Shown piece after piece: positions 1 to 6,663 of a DNA stretch of 64,000 nucleotides. The notes beneath the pieces are model-generated. The model made no database searches and was not told where the DNA came from. It saw only the letters and a program-made list of their open reading frames with translations. This stretch comes from Treponema bryantii (GTDB lineage: Bacteria > Spirochaetota > Spirochaetia > Treponematales > Treponemataceae). Location: assembly GCF_900113965.1 (NCBI RefSeq), contig NZ_FORI01000008.1, forward strand, positions 124,001 through 188,000. The letters run 5' to 3'. Both the position numbers and the translations under genes were made by a program. Every line of letters begins with the position of its first letter. Within the stretch, counting starts at the first letter, position 1.

Positions 1-2129
1 TCAGAAGAAAGATTTCTAAGCAGATGGGAGATCAGAAGACTACAACTCTCATGCAGGAACTTTATGATTATTATAAAGACAACAAGAAGTGGGACATTGC
101 AATCACTATCCTCAAGCAGAATCTTGAAGTAGATCCAAAAGATACTTGGGCTAGAAAAGAAATTACAGACTGCTTCCGCGGTAAATATGCTGCTCACAGC
201 CACCTTGATGACTACATTCGTTCTTCAAACCTTTCTGCAAGCTACAGAAACGTATTTGAAGCTATCAACGACTTTGAAAAACACATTGCTTTTGATAAGG
301 GCGGATTCGTATTCCACAGAAACTGGGGTGTAGGTAAAATCGCTAGCCTCGATAACGACACTCTTACAATCAACTTTGGTAAAGCTGCCGGAATCCATGA
401 AATCAAACTTTCTATGGCAGTTACAGCCCTTAAACCACTTGCAAAAGATCATATCTGGGTTCTTAAAGCCCTTAACTACGTAAAAGAAGGCGGAAACAAA
501 GTTCCTCTCGCTGAAAAAATCAAAAAAGACAAGGAATGGACTCTTAAGACTATCATCAAGAGCTATGACAACAACTGTGATCTTAAGACAATCAAAAACG
601 AACTTGTACGCACTGTTACAGAAAAAGATGGAAAGACAAAGAAAGAACTTGGTATTCTTACATCTGGTGAATGGACATCTTGGAACGCAGCTGCTAAAAA
701 GATTCTTGAAACAAACCCAGTATTCGGTGTAAATCCTAATGACATCAATATGTACACAGTTCGCGAAGGAAGCATTACTCCAGTTGAAAAGCTTGCAAAC
801 GAATTCAAGGCTCAGAAGCAGTTCTTCGCACGCGTAGATATCTTCATGAAGTTCTTCAATGATGAAGATATGGATCGCTCAAACGACAACTTTGCAGAAA
901 TGTATGCTTACTTCACAGGCTTCCTCAAGAACATTTCAAAGATTACAGAGCAGGTTCTTGCTTCTTACCTCATCGCACGCTATGTAAGTGCTCAGGATTC
1001 ACGCTTCCTCTACCCTGTAAAAGAAACTTTTGCAGAAATCTATGGACGCATTGAAGATCCTCGCGAACTTTACAAGGAACTCAAAGATTCTAAGAACACT
1101 CACCTCAAGGCAGACTTCCTTGAATGCATTAAGATGCTTCCAGACTGGAACGCACAGTACATCCGTCTCTTCCCTACTGTACTTGATATGAAGCTTATCA
1201 ACGAGCTCATTAACGCAGGCTTTACAGCAGATGTACAAAAGCTCGTTAAGACAAGCTTTGAAGCATACAAAGATTTCCGCGAAACAGTTCTCTTCTTCTT
1301 TGAGAAGTGTCAGGACTTTGAATGGTTCAAGAACGCTGGTATTTCTTACGAAAAGCAGCTCATTACTCTTATCAATGTAATTGAACTTACATTCCGTGAA
1401 ATCAACAACCACGTAAATACAACAGAAAACAAGAAGATCAATAAGAAAGCTACTGAGCTTCTGTTTGAAAACGATACAATCTTCAACTACATGTTCTCTA
1501 ACGACGAAAACACAGTTAAGAAGATGTACACTCTCATTGATGATATTGCAGACATTGATCCATCATACAAATCAACAGCCCGCAATAAGATTCTTGAGAA
1601 GTACCCAGACTTCAAGTTCCGTGTATCTGAAGAAAAGCTTACACAGCCAAAGGGTATGATTGTTACTTCAAAGAAGCTTGCTGAAAAGAAAGCAGAAATT
1701 GATGACATCAAGAATGTTAAACTTGAAAACAACAAGATTGCTCTTGCTGATGCTAAGGCTAAGGGAGACCTTAAAGAAAACGCTGAATATCAGGCTGCTA
1801 AGGAAGAGAAACAGCGCCTCGAGCACACACTTTCTAAACTTCAGGAAGAACTCAACCGCGCCGTTATCTTTGACCCAACAACAAGCACAACAGCAGTTGT
1901 TTCTTTCGCAACAGAAGTTACATTGCACGACAACATTGGAAACTCAGACGAAGTTTACACAATTCTTGGACCTTGGGAATCTGATCCGGACAACAACATC
2001 ATCTCTTACATGTCTCCGTTCGGAAACGCTATTCTCGACAAGAAAGTTGGAGATACAGCTAAGTTCGTAATCAACGAACATAACTACGACTTTACTATTA
2101 AGGCAATCAACAAGGCTAAGAATTTCTAA
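1..2129 (+). CDS. greA: Transcript cleavage/elongation factor GreA with long N-terminal extension (5' partial)
   Basis: The last ~150 residues form a GreA unit: a coiled-coil with the acidic-tip motif AKGDLKENAEYQAAKEEK, then a C-terminal FKBP-like domain ending near the stop. GreA rescues backtracked RNA polymerase by stimulating transcript cleavage through the D and E at the coiled-coil tip, both present here. More than 540 residues precede this unit, mostly charged and helical, ending in a hydrophilic stretch before the coiled-coil. Spirochaete GreA proteins are known to be about 900 residues, against ~158 in E. coli. The reading frame is open back to the window edge and the ATG at 24 has no Shine-Dalgarno, so the true start is probably upstream and the gene is partial here. 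The extension's function is unknown. Confidence 0.88.
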   Translation, partial: RRKISKQMGDQKTTTLMQELYDYYKDNKKWDIAITILKQNLEVDPKDTWARKEITDCFRGKYAAHSHLDDYIRSSNLSASYRNVFEAINDFEKHIAFDKGGFVFHRNWGVGKIASLDNDTLTINFGKAAGIHEIKLSMAVTALKPLAKDHIWVLKALNYVKEGGNKVPLAEKIKKDKEWTLKTIIKSYDNNCDLKTIKNELVRTVTEKDGKTKKELGILTSGEWTSWNAAAKKILETNPVFGVNPNDINMYTVREGSITPVEKLANEFKAQKQFFARVDIFMKFFNDEDMDRSNDNFAEMYAYFTGFLKNISKITEQVLASYLIARYVSAQDSRFLYPVKETFAEIYGRIEDPRELYKELKDSKNTHLKADFLECIKMLPDWNAQYIRLFPTVLDMKLINELINAGFTADVQKLVKTSFEAYKDFRETVLFFFEKCQDFEWFKNAGISYEKQLITLINVIELTFREINNHVNTTENKKINKKATELLFENDTIFNYMFSNDENTVKKMYTLIDDIADIDPSYKSTARNKILEKYPDFKFRVSEEKLTQPKGMIVTSKKLAEKKAEIDDIKNVKLENNKIALADAKAKGDLKENAEYQAAKEEKQRLEHTLSKLQEELNRAVIFDPTTSTTAVVSFATEVTLHDNIGNSDEVYTILGPWESDPDNNIISYMSPFGNAILDKKVGDTAKFVINEHNYDFTIKAINKAKNF

Positions 2130-2135
2130 CAAAGG

Positions 2136-2157
2136 GCCCGCATTTAGCGGGCTTTTA
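2136..2157 (+). terminator. Rho-independent terminator of greA
   Basis: A perfect 6-bp stem (GCCCGC 2136-2141, loop ATTTA, GCGGGC 2147-2152) is followed by TTTTATAA. It lies 6 nt after the greA stop codon. Confidence 0.85.
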
Positions 2158-2181
2158 TAATATATAAGGAGTTGTTTTCAA

Positions 2182-3150
2182 TTGGATAACCTTACAGCAA
2201 AAATTATTGAATTGTCGTCGGGAGTTTATGTAATTCCTAGCACAACAAATGTGGGTGTAATCACAACTGAAAACGACTCTATTATCGAAGTTTATCTTAT
2301 TGATTCCGGCAGCACAGAAATTGATGGTGAATACGTTCTTGATGTACTCAAAGCCTTTTTTGAACAGCAGGGTCAGACTTTTAAATTAAAAGCAATTATC
2401 ACCACACATGGGCACGCTGATCACTGCGGAGCCCATAATTTTTTACAGGAAGAAACAGGTTGTGAACTGTGGGCTGCAAAGCACGAACAGGGAGCAATGG
2501 AAACACCTATAATTCAAGGCACAGTACTCTGGGGCGGCTACCCACCTCACGAATTGAGAACCCTCTTCTTTATGCCTTCCCCAACCTATCTGAATCACTT
2601 TATTACAAAAGATGAAGTAATTGACCTTTCGGGTTCCAGAACTCTTTCTTTTATTGAATTAAGCGGTCACAGCTATAACACTCTTGGAGTTATCATCACT
2701 GCTAAAAACGGCCACAAGGTAATTTTCCCTGGCGACAATATTTTCCCGCGCAATGAAATTATCAATCACTGGATTCCTCTCATTCTGAATCCTGTTGAAT
2801 ACATGGAGTCGCTGGATAAGCTTTGCGAAATTGAAAATGTTGAATGGTGTATTCCAAGTCATGGTGATTTTTTGAACCGCAATATTAATGAAGCTGCTGA
2901 GCTTAATAAGATTGCAATTATCTCTACCAGAACCTGTATTCTTGATTCTCTTAAAACTAAAAAGAAACTTACTGCTGAAGAAATTATAAAGTATGTAGCA
3001 GATAAAAATGATATGCATCTTTCACTGAGTCAGTATGCACTCGTAAGCTCAACTGTAAAGTCTTACATTTCAATTATGCACGATGCCCGTGAAATAAAAA
3101 TGGAAGTGAGCGACAATAAATTGTACTTCTCACTTCCAGTTCAAAAATAA
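2182..3150 (+). CDS. MBL-fold metallo-hydrolase with C-terminal winged-helix-like tail
   Basis: A metallo-beta-lactamase fold hydrolase of 322 residues. The dinuclear metal site is visible: HGHADH (H76, H78, D80, H81), a third ligand His in LSGHSYNTLG, the bridging Asp in FPGDNIFPRN and the last His in IPSHGDF. The final ~80 residues are helical and resemble the winged-helix tail often attached to this family. The start is a TTG at 2182 with AAGGAG ten bases upstream; no ATG is nearby. It stands alone between the greA terminator and a palindromic repeat. The substrate cannot be told; thioester hydrolase-like members look similar. It has no signal peptide, so it is cytoplasmic. Confidence 0.8.
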   Translation: MDNLTAKIIELSSGVYVIPSTTNVGVITTENDSIIEVYLIDSGSTEIDGEYVLDVLKAFFEQQGQTFKLKAIITTHGHADHCGAHNFLQEETGCELWAAKHEQGAMETPIIQGTVLWGGYPPHELRTLFFMPSPTYLNHFITKDEVIDLSGSRTLSFIELSGHSYNTLGVIITAKNGHKVIFPGDNIFPRNEIINHWIPLILNPVEYMESLDKLCEIENVEWCIPSHGDFLNRNINEAAELNKIAIISTRTCILDSLKTKKKLTAEEIIKYVADKNDMHLSLSQYALVSSTVKSYISIMHDAREIKMEVSDNKLYFSLPVQK

Positions 3151-3152
3151 AG

Positions 3153-3211
3153 GTCATCCCGAACTTGTTTCGGGATCTATTCAAAAGATGCTGAAACAAG
3201 TTCAGCATGAC
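3153..3211. repeat. Pair of inverted short palindromic repeats (family R1)
   Basis: Two 26-nt units lie head to head at 3153-3178 and 3186-3211. Each is itself a hairpin (TCCCGAA/TTCGGGA and TGCTGAA/TTCAGCA) and together they form a larger one. The stems differ by compensatory changes (CCC/GGG against GCT/AGC). A third unit is at 14749-14774. The pair fills the gap between the convergent 3' ends of the MBL hydrolase and deoC. Confidence 0.85.
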
Positions 3212-3216
3212 AACAG

Positions 3217-3954
3217 CTAATACTTGTTATGAACCGTTTTCGACTCATCCCAGTTTTCAAGAATTTTTGCACCGCTTGAGGTACCAATTCTGTTTGCACC
3301 GGCTTCAAGCATTGTGATAAGAGTTCTTGCACTTCTGATTCCACCAGAAGCCTTAACACCCATATCATCGCCAACAGTTTCGCGCATAAGCTTTACATGA
3401 TGTTCGCTTGCTCCGTTTGGAAGAGGATTTCCGTCAATTCCCTTTGGATTTGCAAAACCTGTTGAAGTCTTAACAAAATCAGCACCAGCTTTTTTTGCAC
3501 AAAGACAGCAGTTTACAATTGCGTTATCGTCGAGAAGACATGTTTCAAGAATTGTTTTTACGATAACTGGTCTTCCAGCTTTTTTAGCAGCGTCTTTACA
3601 AGCATCAACAACGCCCTGAATATCAGTTCCAACTTCTGAAAAACGTCCGTCTTTAGCAGCACCGATATTGATTACCATATCAATTTCATCAGCACCATTA
3701 GCAATTGCGTTTACAGACTCACTGATTTTATCTTTTGTTGTAGTTGCACCCAATGGGAATCCTACAACTGTACAAACTTTTACATCAGAACCTGAAAGCT
3801 CATCTGCTGCTGCAGAAACATAAACAGGATTAACACATACAGAAGCAAAGTTATAACGTTTAGCTTCCTGACATAAAAGTACAATCTCTCTGATTCCAGC
3901 CTGTGGAGCCAGCAGAGTGTGATCGATATATTTAGCAACTTCTTCTTTAGTCAT
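3217..3954 (-). CDS. deoC: Deoxyribose-phosphate aldolase
   Basis: A class I aldolase that splits 2-deoxy-D-ribose 5-phosphate into glyceraldehyde 3-phosphate and acetaldehyde in deoxynucleoside salvage. Family signatures are GFPLGATTTKDK, the Schiff-base lysine in DFVKTSTGF (about residue 162) and the relay lysine in MGVKASGGIR (about 201). Length is 245 residues from the chosen start, normal for the bacterial family. A longer reading would start at 3963, but that ATG overlaps a perfect TATAAT box, so translation more likely begins at the ATG at 3954, giving a leaderless message. The gene is monocistronic, and its 3' end faces the MBL gene across a palindromic repeat. Confidence 0.92.
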   Translation of the reverse strand: MTKEEVAKYIDHTLLAPQAGIREIVLLCQEAKRYNFASVCVNPVYVSAAADELSGSDVKVCTVVGFPLGATTTKDKISESVNAIANGADEIDMVINIGAAKDGRFSEVGTDIQGVVDACKDAAKKAGRPVIVKTILETCLLDDNAIVNCCLCAKKAGADFVKTSTGFANPKGIDGNPLPNGASEHHVKLMRETVGDDMGVKASGGIRSARTLITMLEAGANRIGTSSGAKILENWDESKTVHNKY

Positions 3955-3961
3955 AGAGAGC

Positions 3962-3990
3962 ATTATACTTTACAACAGAGATTTATTCAA
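3962..3990 (-). promoter_or_regulatory. Sigma70-type promoter of deoC, apparently leaderless
   Basis: On the minus strand TTGAAT (3985-3990) is separated by exactly 17 nt from TATAAT (3962-3967). The expected start point, about 7 nt beyond the -10 box, coincides with the ATG at 3954. Confidence 0.6.
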
Positions 3991-4075
3991 ATATCAGTTG
4001 CGAAATTAAGCCTATTGTTGTATTATTTTAAAAGATTTTAAATATTACCGCATAAGCGGTTTTATAGGAGCAAAT

Positions 4076-4246
4076 ATGGCATTTAAAATTACCGATCAGT
4101 GTGTAAACTGCGGAGCTTGTGAACCGGACTGTCCGGTAGGAGCAATTGCTGAAAAAGACGGCGCTCGCGCTATCGATGCTGAAAAATGTATCAGCTGTGG
4201 TTCATGTGCAGCTTCATGTCCAGCAGAAGCAATTGTAGAAGAATAG
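4076..4246 (+). CDS. 2[4Fe-4S] ferredoxin
   Basis: A 56-residue clostridial-type ferredoxin. Two CxxCxxCxxxCP motifs are complete (Cys 9, 12, 15, 19 and Cys 38, 41, 44, 48), each closing with Cys-Pro, so two [4Fe-4S] clusters are expected. It is a soluble one-electron carrier for anaerobic metabolism, for example with pyruvate:ferredoxin oxidoreductase or hydrogenase. The start has AGGAG five bases upstream. The gene is strongly acidic and compact, as usual for the family. A terminator hairpin follows within 25 nt and overlaps the beginning of the next reading frame. Confidence 0.95.
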   Translation: MAFKITDQCVNCGACEPDCPVGAIAEKDGARAIDAEKCISCGSCAASCPAEAIVEE

Positions 4247-4247
4247 T

Positions 4248-5252
4248 TTGCTTAAGATAAACTACCTGGCGGGGCTCTCTTTTAAAAGACAGCCCCGTTT
4301 TTTTAACTTTTTTTTATTTTTCCTCATTTTTTCTTTTGCCGCCTCAGCCCAGACTCAGACACAGGAAGACGGTATTACAAGAATTATAATTGAAAAAGAT
4401 AAGCTGCCTGTTATAGACAGTCTTTCCCCTTCCCGCGCCAACACAGTTCTTAAAGATTATAACAGTATCGTAGAAAATAACAGTAAACTGATTAGCGCTG
4501 GCCGTGAACCGGAAATCATGTTTTTCCAGTATACAAACTCAGAACGTTTTACTTTTCAAGGAGTTGCAGCACGCACCTGTATAACTCAGGAAACTCTTGC
4601 AACTTTAAATCAGATTGAAAATGCCCAGGATGATATAAAGGGCCGTACTTTGATTCTTCCTGTTGTTAACGGAATATTTATTCCGATTGAACGTGGAATT
4701 AATTCCATAGAAATACTTTTACAGGAAAATTACAGCACTCAAACCTTAACAAAAAATCCTATATATTATAATATAGATGGAAGAGATTATCTGTTCTTAC
4801 GCAGCAAGCGTTTTTCTCCTACCGAAAGAGCATATTTTCTCGACTCAGCACTGCGGCTTCCGCTGGACAATGACTCTTACTGGGTTTCTTCAGAATTCGG
4901 AAAAAGAAAAAATCCTTTCTCTGGTCAAATGAAAAACCACAATGGAATTGACCTTGCGGCAGCAGAGGGAACTCCCGTTTACGCTATAAAAGACGGTGCT
5001 GTTTATGCCAATATCGAAAACGATTCTGAATTCGGCAACTACATTATTCTGAGTCATGATCAGGGTAAAATGACAAGCGTATATGCTCACCTTTCTAAGG
5101 TATTTGTAGACAGATACCAGTATGTAAAGAAAGGAGATGTAATTGGACTTGTGGGACAAACAGGTATGGCTACCGGCCCTCACCTGCACTTTGAAATAAG
5201 GCAGGGCGGAAAGGCAGAAGACCCCCGCAATAAACTGAATATTAAAGAGTAA
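4248..5252 (+). CDS. M23-family (LytM-type) metallopeptidase, exported
   Basis: A secreted peptidoglycan endopeptidase or a LytM-type activator. A strongly hydrophobic Phe-rich segment (about residues 19-33, ending FAASAQ) is the signal peptide. A LysM-like region (about 100-148) follows, then the M23 domain (about 208-330) with zinc ligands in HNGID (H231, D235) and PHLHF (H314), plus H281 in YAHLS. The catalytic set is complete, so an active enzyme is likely. The start is uncertain: no ATG precedes the signal peptide, only TTG at 4248 or CTG at 4266, without a clear Shine-Dalgarno. The first codons overlap the ferredoxin terminator hairpin. The stop overlaps the next gene's ATG (TAATG). Confidence 0.82.
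   Translation: MLKINYLAGLSFKRQPRFFNFFLFFLIFSFAASAQTQTQEDGITRIIIEKDKLPVIDSLSPSRANTVLKDYNSIVENNSKLISAGREPEIMFFQYTNSERFTFQGVAARTCITQETLATLNQIENAQDDIKGRTLILPVVNGIFIPIERGINSIEILLQENYSTQTLTKNPIYYNIDGRDYLFLRSKRFSPTERAYFLDSALRLPLDNDSYWVSSEFGKRKNPFSGQMKNHNGIDLAAAEGTPVYAIKDGAVYANIENDSEFGNYIILSHDQGKMTSVYAHLSKVFVDRYQYVKKGDVIGLVGQTGMATGPHLHFEIRQGGKAEDPRNKLNIKE
4270..4304 (+). terminator. Terminator hairpin after ferredoxin, inside the 5' end of the M23 gene
   Basis: CGGGGCT (4270-4276) pairs with AGCCCCG (4291-4297) and is followed by seven T. The loop contains a further TCTT/AAGA pairing. It ends ferredoxin transcription, but lies within the codons before the M23 signal peptide, so it could also act as an attenuator. 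Confidence 0.75.
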
Positions 5253-6244
5253 TGAAAAAACTATACTGTACGCCAAAAGTTCTGATTTCTCTCCTTCTTC
5301 TTATGGGCACTTCTCTGCTTTCTGCAGAAAGTTTCCGTGTAAGTAAAGTGCATGAGCTTACTGTTGAGCAATCCGCAGAATCAGAAGGAACTGCAAAGCT
5401 TGGAATCAATGAAGCACTTGCCATTACTCTTCCTGCAGATCAGACTTTTATTGAAGGCCTTGAGCTTAAGTTTGAAATTCCAGAAGCAGTTGCCTCATGG
5501 GTAGACTCGGTTGCCTGTTCAGTTTATTCAAGTATCAGTCCATCACCTAAGGCTTCTCAGATTGACTACAGCGGAACTCGTGCTTATGTAAAGACACTGC
5601 CAGGTAAGCTTTCGTGGGTACTTCAGATTCCTCTAAAAAAAGAAAACTCTATAAAATCAAATAACTACACTACAAAGGTTGATACAATCATCACACCATC
5701 GAAGAATGTAGTTTTCATAAGACTCCAGCCTGTAATGAAGGGTGTTCCAGAAGAAACTCTGAATGCCATTATTCCTATTACAGTAAAACCAATCCTTATG
5801 AATAAAGGTCAGCTTGCTTTTAAACTTGTTCCACCGGAAAAGAAGCTTGAGCCTTGCACTATTTTTATTGATGATAAGCTCGTTCCTTTTTCTGATAACT
5901 CAAAGATTCTCCTTGATACCGGAGTTCATGATATTTCCATCATCTCTGAAGCATACCGTAACGAAGTTCGCACTGTGCGCATTGACCGCGCAAAAACAAC
6001 TGACCTTACTGTAGAAATGAAGAGCCTTGAGCCTACCCTGCTCATTACAGCACCGGAAGGAACAGAAGTTCTTCTTGATGATGTAAAATGCACAACTTTT
6101 GGAAAGGAATTTGTAATTACTGAAGGTGAACACAAGATTAAGTTTACTATTGGTGATTACGAGATTATCCGTTCTATTACAGCGATTAAGGGTAAAACTT
6201 ACACAGCAAATTTCTCGCTGGATCTTCAGATTACAGAAAATTAA
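5252..6244 (+). CDS. Exported PEGA-domain protein of unknown function
   Basis: A 330-residue protein with a clear signal peptide (MKKLYCTPKVLISLLLLMG..., cleavage near LLSAES). The C-terminal half appears to contain two PEGA-like beta repeats: residues ~190-255, then ~258-325 with the typical TAPEGTEVLLDD and an acidic EGEHKI turn. PEGA domains are surface or periplasmic beta modules that often bind cell-envelope polymers. The N-terminal ~180 residues are beta-rich and not recognised. The ATG overlaps the stop of the M23 peptidase, so the two are translationally coupled and probably act together at the cell wall. No catalytic motif is seen. Confidence 0.7.
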   Translation: MKKLYCTPKVLISLLLLMGTSLLSAESFRVSKVHELTVEQSAESEGTAKLGINEALAITLPADQTFIEGLELKFEIPEAVASWVDSVACSVYSSISPSPKASQIDYSGTRAYVKTLPGKLSWVLQIPLKKENSIKSNNYTTKVDTIITPSKNVVFIRLQPVMKGVPEETLNAIIPITVKPILMNKGQLAFKLVPPEKKLEPCTIFIDDKLVPFSDNSKILLDTGVHDISIISEAYRNEVRTVRIDRAKTTDLTVEMKSLEPTLLITAPEGTEVLLDDVKCTTFGKEFVITEGEHKIKFTIGDYEIIRSITAIKGKTYTANFSLDLQITEN

Positions 6245-6260
6245 ATCTTTCAAAAATTTT

Positions 6261-6386
6261 TATAATTCGATTAAAGATTTCGGGGGATGAGGTCGATAAT
6301 AAATATATCGGGAACATTTTCCCCTCCCACCCATGTTCCCGATTGCCTGATGGGCATGGCTCGGATCTATTCCGAGCCTTTTTTTA
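6261..6386 (+). ncRNA. Candidate small RNA with three hairpins and terminator
   Basis: A TATAAT box (6261-6266) precedes a dense structured stretch. Hairpin 1 has an 11-bp perfect stem (6307-6317 with 6333-6343), hairpin 2 is short (TGCC/GGCA, 6344-6356), and hairpin 3 has an 8-bp perfect stem (6358-6365 with 6371-6378) followed by TTTTTTT. No open reading frame fits. The predicted transcript is about 115 nt, starting near 6273. No convincing -35 box is visible, so it could instead be an elaborate 3' UTR and terminator of the PEGA gene. It does not match SRP RNA, tmRNA or 6S RNA signatures I can recall. Confidence 0.5.
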
Positions 6387-6407
6387 TTTAACCTAAAAAA
6401 ATCCTAT

Positions 6408-6571
6408 CTTTGAACAAGTTGAAAAAAGCGGGTCCCAGCGACGGCAAAACTAAAAAAGCAATCTCCCAGGGTCCCATCGCGCTCCATTCTGGCTACGCCA
6501 GAATATTGGCGCAACCCTGGGGCCCTCTTTTTTATTTTGCCTGCGTCCCACTTTTTTCAACTTGTTCAAAG
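6408..6571. repeat. 164-nt near-complete palindrome (long hairpin, MITE-like)
   Basis: Perfect 21-bp terminal inverted repeats (6408-6428 and 6551-6571) enclose arms that keep pairing with small interruptions (GGCAAAA..AAAAAAG, CCAGGGT, GCGC) up to a perfect 8-bp tip (ATTCTGGC 6486-6493, loop TAC, GCCAGAAT 6497-6504). It lies in the longest gene-free stretch of the window (6245-6663). A short open frame through it is explained by the palindrome. No clear target-site duplication flanks it. Confidence 0.8.
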
Positions 6572-6625
6572 CATTCCCCGTTATATAAAAAAGTCTCAGC
6601 CTCTTTTTCCGCAGAACTGTAACTA

Positions 6626-6654
6626 TTCACTTTTTTGATTCTTTCTACTATAAT
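6626..6654 (+). promoter_or_regulatory. Promoter of the class A PBP gene, possibly leaderless
   Basis: TTCACT (6626-6631), 17-nt spacer, perfect TATAAT (6649-6654). A start point 7 nt downstream falls at about 6661, only 2-3 nt before the ATG at 6664 and 5-6 nt before a second in-frame ATG at 6667. Confidence 0.55.
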
Positions 6655-6663
6655 AGGAAAAAT

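Noticed and set aside
1660-2070. A 136-codon frame inside greA in another frame
   Set aside because: Overlaps the conserved GreA domain and has Leu/Thr-rich low-complexity translation.
6410-6622. A 70-codon frame in the gene-free stretch before the PBP gene
   Set aside because: It runs through the 164-nt palindrome and has no ribosome-binding site or recognisable protein; the palindrome explains it.
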